Part shown: piece by piece, positions 57,591-64,000 of the stretch
How the letters are laid out: each line of letters starts with the position of its first letter
Position numbering within the stretch: position 1 is the first letter of the stretch
Assembly: GCA_021464415.1 (NCBI GenBank)
Contig: CM038469.1
Span: 61,175,650 to 61,239,649 of the forward strand
Reading direction: 5' to 3'
DNA from: Lonicera japonica
Taxonomy: Eukaryota; Streptophyta; Magnoliopsida; Dipsacales; Caprifoliaceae
DNA: 64,000 bases
Translations under genes and position numbers: made by a program
The notes under the pieces: model-generated
The model's input: only the letters and a program-made list of their open reading frames with translations
What the model was told of the DNA's origin: nothing
The model's database searches: none

Positions 57591-60500
57591 ATGTATTTGT
57601 CTGAAAAACCTCGTCCAATTGATTTCTACAAAGAAGTAGGAGGAATAGAATCTAGAGAAATGGTAATTGAAGTATCACCACCACAGATACAGCAGCAGCA
57701 AAATCAACAGCAACAGATGATGATTTTAGGTGAAAGCAGTGGTTCGGACCACGAAGTGAAAGCTCCGAAGAAGAGAGCCGAAACTTGGATTCAGGAAGAG
57801 ACTAGAAGCTTAATTACTTTCCGACGCGAGGTTGATGGTTTTTTCAACACCTCCAAGTCGAATAGACATTTGTGGGAACAGATCTCGGCCAAGATGAGGG
57901 ATAAGGGATTCGATAGATCGCCGAATATGTGCACGGATAAGTGGAGGAATCTATTGAAGGAGTTTAAGAAGGTAAAGCACCAGTATAGGGGGAGTGGTTC
58001 TGCTAAAATGTTGTATTATAAGGAACTTGAGGAGTTGCTTGGAGATAGAGCGAAGAATGGGGCGTATAAAATTCCTAATTCTTCTAAGGCTGATTCTTAC
58101 ATGCAGTTTTCTGATAAAGGTAATCCCCAATTTCATTTATTATTTCTGTGTTAGGTTCCTTTGTTTTTTAGCTTCTAAACAATAAATGCTTTAGTTTTGA
58201 ATGGAAACTCTGAGAAGTATGATTTTATTTGGCTCTCAATGAAGTTTGATAGTTTTGAAAAAGCTAGTGGGCTATCACGTGCAGACGCAAATAACAAATT
58301 AACCCTATGATTATTATTCAGCGGTTGGATTCTCAAAAATCAATTTTAATCGAATTAGAAGATAGACTTTCGAAGTCTAAATTTTAATTCTAGAAAAACT
58401 GTTTAATCTTTTCTGGCATACATCAATAAATCAAACCATTTAAACAAAAACACCGGAATTAACGAGGTGTTCTTGTCGTGCTGAACTAATTCTCAACAAT
58501 CAACTATATGCACAAAAGTTTACAGACTCGATTAATCATAAATCACACAGACTTACAAGATTCGAATCACACAAGCTACCTGCAAAAATCTCCACATTTT
58601 GCGCATATAGTCCTCCTTGAATCACACGATTGGGGTCATAGCGAATCACGTGCCTCTCTTCGACATTGTTTGCGAATCACACACACTTTGGAATATGTTT
58701 TGTTCTTCAAAGAAAGAATGCATGCTAAATTAAAAATTTAAGGTGAATTTTATGTTTTGAGGTTCTAAGGTTTTAAAAACTCTCTCAAATTAATCATAAA
58801 TCACACAGACTTACAAGATTCGAATCACACAAGCTACCTGCAAAAATCTCCACATTTTGCGCATATAGTCCTCCTTGAATCACACGATTGGGGCCATAAC
58901 GAATCATGTGCCTCTCTTCGACATTGTTTGCGAATCACACACACTTTGGAATATGTTTTGTTCTTCAAAGAAAGAATGCATGCTAAATTAAAAATTTAAG
59001 GTGAATTTTATGTTTTGAGGTTCTAAGGTTTTAAAAACTCTCTCAAAATATGTTTAATGGACCCCAAGTGAATGGTAATATTTATAAGCAAAGCCCTTGA
59101 CCAAATTCTACTCAAAATAGATTTAAAAAGCTCAAAAATGAGGTTTTTCACCTGGTGGACTGGTCCAACAAAGTGCCATACTAGTCTGGCTTTGGAAAAT
59201 AGGTTTGGAATCGAATTATGGGCGCTTTCCATGTTGGTGGATCGATCCCGCATATAAATTCCTAACAGTTTTGCCCCTTTTTTTTTTGTTTTCGCTCGTT
59301 TTCATCTGTTTTTTGTCCTTTCGACCTCCGATTTGAACCAAATTTTCGTAGCAACTCTAGGAACATGTTAGAAACATAATCCAGAAGTTTTCTCATCAAT
59401 TTGAGTCACTGAAGCATTACATACATGGGAAAAAACCCGATAAAAACACTTAAAAACTAGTTTGACTCAAAAAGCTTTTGTTTTTGTTTTAAATGTTCAA
59501 CCACTACTACTTTGAATCAAACTAAATGTTTAAGCTTATCTTACTTACCTCGATCCCTTGATGCTCTGTATTCATTGCTCGAGATTTCGAAAGCTTGGTT
59601 CTTTGATTCGGTTTTTCTTCGCTTTATTGCTTCTTGACTTGAGGTTAGCAACTACAAACCGAACCGATTCTTTTGGCATTGGAATCAGGCCAATCTACAC
59701 TAAGTCCTCATAACTTTGGACCTTACAAGTTTTACCCTTAATATTATTATAAATCTATAGCTACCGAATGAAAACTGGAATAAAATCCGGGTAAGTTCAA
59801 TTAAGCATTTAGCACAAGACTTGCCTGAATTATATTAAGAGTTGAAAGACAAATGTCATCTCCACCTCTTAATGCCGAGTAGAAGTCTACCAAGCATTAA
59901 GAGGTCAAACAGATTCCACCTTACTTTCATTAAGTGTAATTAACTAAATATTTTGGTTTGTTACTTCCGGTTTAGGGCATTCAGTGTTAGGTTGCAAGAT
60001 TGACCATTAAAGATTTTGGAGTGTTTGATTATATGTTTTGGTAGTTCTATTCTTTCTCTGATAAACTTTTAAATATGGTGAAATTGTTAATCTAAAATTA
60101 ATAGCACCAGTTTCCAAATGAATCTAACAATAATAGTTGTTTGGTTACCTTCAAGGTTTGTGGTAGACACTTTTTGCTAGGTAGATAAGCATTGAGATAA
60201 GAATGCAAGAGATTGCAGAAAATCATTTTAGTATACTGCAATTTGCCGTGCTTTATATGCCTCTCAAGGCAGTAAGATTAAACATGTCTTCTTCCGCCTT
60301 CCAAGAGGCAGTATGGTCCTATATGTTCTTCTTAAGGTACATACATAGATTTTATCGAGGTTGACAATTTTGACACCGCAACTGATGACGTTTTCCATCT
60401 TTCACCAAGCACTCAGAGTGTTATAGTTGTTGCAAATTCAAAGTTGAAATTGCCCTAAATTTTAAAGCATCCTGTTGGAGTGGTCAATGTTAATCTTCGA

Positions 60501-60896
60501 GGATAAATATGTTAATTGTTTTTTATATAAAGCACTAAGCTCGGGATGAGCTTAAAAGAGCTGGTGAAAATGATAGAGCAATGGTGCAGGCAAAGAAAGA
60601 GATAGAAGAGGTGAAGCATGGTTTCAATTAGGGTTATTGCTATACATGTTGTTTCTTTTATTTTATACTCTTTCCTTTAGGAGTGCTCAATTAGGAAGTA
60701 CTTTAAATGTTATAAAGTTGCCTTTTACATGTGTTGCTTCTGTTTCCTCCCCTGGAATGTAATAATGGAATGCAAATTCTCCTTCAATCTAGGAATGAAG
60801 TTATTCGTATCAGACTATCAATTCTGATAAAAAAATTGATTGGTTACTCATTTTCAGGTCTGGAGAATGGTGATATCCCGTTTGGACCAGTCGAAG
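57591..60896 (+). CDS. Trihelix transcription factor, GT-1/GT-4 type (5' part)
   Basis: DNA-binding factor of the GT family, which recognises GT-box promoter elements; nuclear. Exon 1 is 57591-58119 and exon 2 is a 39-bp micro-exon at 60858-60896; the rest lies beyond the right edge. The N-terminus [15 protein letters not shown] matches GT-1 (Arabidopsis MFISDKSRPTDFYK). A glutamine-rich stretch (about residues 33-42) precedes [20 protein letters not shown] and the trihelix domain, about residues 62-135, with its three conserved tryptophans in [20 protein letters not shown] and [14 protein letters not shown]. Exon 2 encodes [13 protein letters not shown], corresponding to the linker before the C-terminal region in GT-1. 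The first intron is 2.7 kb and the second exceeds 3.1 kb and holds a copia element. GT-1 and GT-4 cannot be separated on this portion. Confidence 0.9.
58531..59046. repeat. 258-bp tandem duplication in GT-factor intron 1
   Basis: Two consecutive copies, 58531-58788 and 58789-59046, each starting with TTAATCATAAATCACACAG. Only a handful of differences are visible (for example GGGGTCATAGCG versus GGGGCCATAACG), so the duplication is recent. Within each copy the motif CGAATCACAC recurs. Confidence 0.93.
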
Positions 60897-62536
60897 GTAC
60901 TTTGCTAGAAATGAAATTAACATGGCGTTTTCGTAGTTGTTTTCAAGTTAAGATGAATGTTTGTTTGTTGGTTACCTTCCTACGTGGGCTTCACTTCATC
61001 TCTTTGGTTAACTGTGACATATTTGTATTAACTAACTACTAATACATACAACAAGCGTGCATGGTTTTTAATGAAGAAGTGTTTCATTATCATTACGTAA
61101 GGAGTTACTTGCTTCTTCAAAACTAGAAGAAAAGAGAGGCCTTGTTTAAACCTGCATGCCATTTTATAACCTCTAAGCCCGGGTTGATAGACGGGATCTT
61201 CTACACTAGCCATAATTCCTACGTCTTGGAGGAACTTTCATCATCTTTGCCTTTCATTTTCCCTGCATTAGTCCCTCGGGAAAAACTGTCCCCGGATATC
61301 CCACTTCCTCTTCTTTTGCGCGCACGTGTGAGTGAGAGAGAGGGAGATTGGAACTTTGAGTAATGTTGACCTGTCCATTTTTGTCTGCATTGCTAACGTA
61401 CCGCCTTCTATTTACTATATACCAATGATACCTGTATGAGTTTTTGTCATGTGTCTTTCGTAGACGTTAAGACATACACCTATCTATTGATAGTGTGTTT
61501 CATACAGTACAAGATTAGGGCTTTTCCTTTTAATATTTGTGTGAATCACAATCATCAATGAGGCCCTTGCGTAAAATATTAGGAGACACAATTCTCTCTA
61601 AGGGTATATCGCCTTTGAGCTTTCTCTTTGAGTTCAAGTGGCTTAATCAGCTTGAATGGCTCATCAAGAAGTTGTTTTTTTTGAAGTCTAATTTTCCACT
61701 GTTTTTTCAACTTAGTCTATATATAGCGGAGGAAATGGAGTTGGAGAATCTCTCTTCCTACCCATACTACTATTTTTTCGTTTGCAATGTCAAGTTTGTT
61801 GGAGATTCTATTTCCAGCAAATGATGTGGCTACATGATTTCCTTAATGGATCCATGAGTTTCTATGAACTAATTCATTGGGACTGAGCTTCATCATATTT
61901 CTAGCAACCATAGGTTGGTTCCAAAAGGTGAAACTATTATTTTAGGTAGCGAGGAATATAGAGAAAAGGAAGAAATATTTAGTAGGTAGCTAAGAACATT
62001 AATAGGGAAAGCATGTTACCGCACCTGAGCTAGCACTAGTTTGTTAGTTGGATGTATTAGATGGTTTGAATAGGTGTTCTCTTTCTTTTTTTTCCCTCAA
62101 AAACCATCAAATCTCATTCAACCTTTAGCCTTTTTTATATATGTTATATAAGTAGCGACATGCATAAACAAGGACAAGACATCTCTCTTTCTTCTTGATG
62201 AGGGGGAAGATACAGGGAATAAGCGATCTATATGGAAGGCCACTAGAATCCACTGCCCAAAGAAATGGATTCCATGGAAATTGAAAAAGTAATAGAACAT
62301 CTCACTGAAGCATTCATCTCATTTTCCAACTTTTCATAAAAATTAGTTGTTCTTGAATCATTTTCCAACTTTGCAATCAAACACACCCTTCATGTTTTCC
62401 ATCTTTAGTGTTGTTTGATGGCATAATTTTCCATGGAATCAATTGCAACGGTACAACTTGGTTTAGCATGTTTCTCTTTTCTCATGTAATTCAGAAACAA
62501 CCTCCACCAAAATTTTCGTTTTCCATCAAAACTTTT
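60897..62536. other. GT-factor intron 2, part before the copia element
   Basis: No further GT-factor exon was recognised: the expected next coding block (GRPALNLERRLD in the family) is absent from both this stretch and the sequence up to 64000. The open frames of 73-103 codons here match no known family. Confidence 0.6.
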
Positions 62537-62696
62537 TGTTGAGATTTGTATATTCTATTTATAGCATGTGTATATTTAGGATATATTTAGAGAATCCTTA
62601 CTAGAAGGAAACTCCTTAATATACTAGGTCTCTCTCTTATATATATATTTTGTACCTTTTTACTCAATGATATAACATAATTCTCACATTCTCACA
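62537..62696 (+). repeat. 5' LTR of the copia element
   Basis: 160 bp, TG...CA ends, with AT-rich TATATATATATTTTGTACC near its right end. The right-hand LTR and the target-site duplication are outside the window; the five bases before the LTR are CTTTT. Confidence 0.8.
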
Positions 62697-62708
62697 TGGT
62701 ATCAGAGG
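62697..62708 (+). other. Copia primer-binding site
   Basis: TGGTATCAGAGG immediately follows the LTR. TGGTATCAGAG is the standard plant site complementary to the 3' end of initiator methionine tRNA. Confidence 0.9.
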
Positions 62709-63048
62709 ATTCGATTCTCATAGAATAACCAAACCCTAGCCACCTCACATAGTAACCAAACCCTAGCCGTTGTGTTTCTATTCTAGCGTGTAAACCTTAG
62801 CCACTGTGTTTCTATCCCAGTGTGTAAACCCTAGCCGTCGCGTAAAAATAAAAGAAGAGTTACTGTTCATCCGAGCACTGTTCACGTCGCTACTCGCTAC
62901 TATTCACTCGTCATTGTTCATGCGTTATTGTTCACGTTTTCGGATCCATTTTTTCCAGACCGTCTCTTTAAGATCCGTGTTCTAGCATATTTATAATCTA
63001 TTCCCAGCATTAGTTTGGTGGTATTTTGGCTTATACTACAAGACTCTA

Positions 63049-64000
63049 ATGGGTACTCCAAGCGAAGAATCAATTCTTACGCTTTCGATATCTGCCACTA
63101 AATATGCTGAGTTTTTGCAATTCCAAGAGAACAAGCAGTCCATCTCCAATGCTTATGTAAATCAAACTGGTAACCTTATTGTCTGTATCTCTCAATCATC
63201 ATATCTTGGATCTTGGGTTCTTGATTCTGGTGCTTCTAACCATATGTCTAGTAACAAGAATTTGTTCTCTTGTATTACTTATTCTGATTCATTGTCTACC
63301 GTTAACTTAGCCAATGGCTTTCAAACAAAAGTTAAAGGCCTTGGATAGGCTAAATCCTTGCATACCTTGTCTTTAAATTCTGTTCTTTTTGTGCCTGGAT
63401 GTCCTTTCAATTTGATTTCAGTTAGCAAATTAACCCAAACCTTGCCTTATTTTATTACCTTTGTTGCTAATTCGATTCTTGTGCAGGAGCAAAGTACTGG
63501 GAAGTTAATCAGAGTAGGACATGAGTACCGTGGTCTATACTACCTCACCCTACCATCAACCCCTGTAGCTTGTGTTGCTAGTGATCCACCTGTACTCCTT
63601 CACTAGCGTTTAGGCCATCCCAACCTACAAAAATTACAAAAGATGGTGCCGAGTCTTTCTCGTGTGTCATCTTTAGAATGTGAGTCTTGTCAGTTAGGAA
63701 AACACATTTGTAATTCTTTTCCCAGTCGTGTTAATAAACAAGCAGATTCACTTTTTTTTCTAGTTCATTCTGATGTATGGGGTTCTAGTCGTGTCAAGAC
63801 AACTTTGGGTTTTCAATATTTTGTCAATTTTGTTGATGATTTTTCCCGATGCACTTGGTTATTTTTAATGAAAAATCGTTCCGAACTATTCTCCATCTTT
63901 CAAACATTTTGCTCAGAAATTAAAACCCAATTTGGCATCACTATTCGTACTTTCCGTAATGATAATGCACAAGAATATTTTTCTGCCCCCTTCCAATCCT
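63049..64000 (+). pseudogene. Copia pol remnant: protease, pre-integrase, integrase
   Basis: Protease signature WVLDSGASNHMSS at about 63214-63252. The GAG-pre-integrase zinc-binding region follows with RLGHPNLQKL (63607) and CESCQLGKH (about 63681). The integrase core starts with VHSDVWG (about 63763) and FVDDFSRCTW (63829), and RNDNAQEYF (63955) near the edge. In-frame stops at 63346-63348 and 63604-63606 and the absent gag make this copy non-coding. The frame runs off the right edge, so RT and RNase H, if present, lie beyond. Confidence 0.92.

Larger units (their letters stand above)
62537..64000 (+). mobile_element. Ty1/copia LTR retrotransposon, right end outside window
   Basis: A short LTR (62537-62696, 160 bp) starting TGTTGAGATTTG and ending TTCTCACA is directly followed by a TGGTATCAGAGG primer site. 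The pol frame begins at 63049 and runs to the window end in one frame with two stops. The domain order protease, GAG-pre-integrase, integrase is that of copia. A gag (UBN2-type) domain is missing between the primer site and the protease, so the element is internally deleted. It sits in intron 2 of the GT-factor gene in sense orientation. Confidence 0.9.

Overview
The window is nuclear DNA from a flowering plant, almost certainly a core eudicot. The base composition is strongly AT-rich, the genes carry many short exons split by GT-AG introns, and the deduced proteins follow Arabidopsis families residue for residue. No tRNA or rRNA gene and no CRISPR array was recognised. The species cannot be named from the sequence.

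Five protein-coding genes are supported. (1) On the minus strand, 338-7953, AUG6, the augmin/HAUS complex subunit 6, with eleven exons here and the C-terminal part running off the left edge. (2) On the plus strand, 24022-28127, PUX1, a UBX-domain regulator of CDC48, seven exons, 246 aa. (3) On the plus strand, 35250-43769, a cytosolic glucose-6-phosphate dehydrogenase, fifteen coding exons, 517 aa, plus an upstream intron in the leader. (4) On the plus strand, 53026-55501, an F-box protein of the SKIP14 family, two coding exons, 509 aa, with an internal duplication near the N-terminus. (5) On the plus strand, 57591 onward, a trihelix DNA-binding factor of the GT-1/GT-4 type; only its first two exons lie in the window and its second intron contains a Ty1/copia element that runs off the right edge. 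The genes act in unrelated processes (spindle microtubule nucleation, CDC48 disassembly, oxidative pentose phosphate pathway, ubiquitination, transcription), so this is a syntenic block and not a functional cluster.

Between AUG6 and PUX1 lies a transposon island, about 8.7-19.8 kb. Its base is an old, decayed L1-type LINE (ORF1 with a DUF4283-like domain; ORF2 with endonuclease, reverse transcriptase, zf-RVT and RNase H remnants). Two solo LTRs interrupt ORF2, each with an intact 5-bp target-site duplication (GGCTG and AATAC). The first solo LTR is itself split by a 3.48-kb non-autonomous LTR retrotransposon (two roughly 850-bp LTRs, target-site duplication GTATT) that has no gag or pol but carries two blocks of tandem repeats. 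A diverged copy of the AUG6 leader/promoter sequence sits on the far side of the island at about 20.55-20.77 kb.

The other intergenic and intronic DNA holds several MITEs with recognisable terminal repeats and, for most, target-site duplications (Tourist-like, hAT-like, Stowaway-like), a CACTA-type terminus, microsatellites, a 21-bp-arm hairpin, and a minisatellite at 49.53-50.41 kb made of some 22 copies of a unit whose core is a perfect 22-bp palindrome. The likeliest under-described items are the palindromic minisatellite, the non-autonomous LTR family and the duplicated N-terminal module of the SKIP14-like protein.
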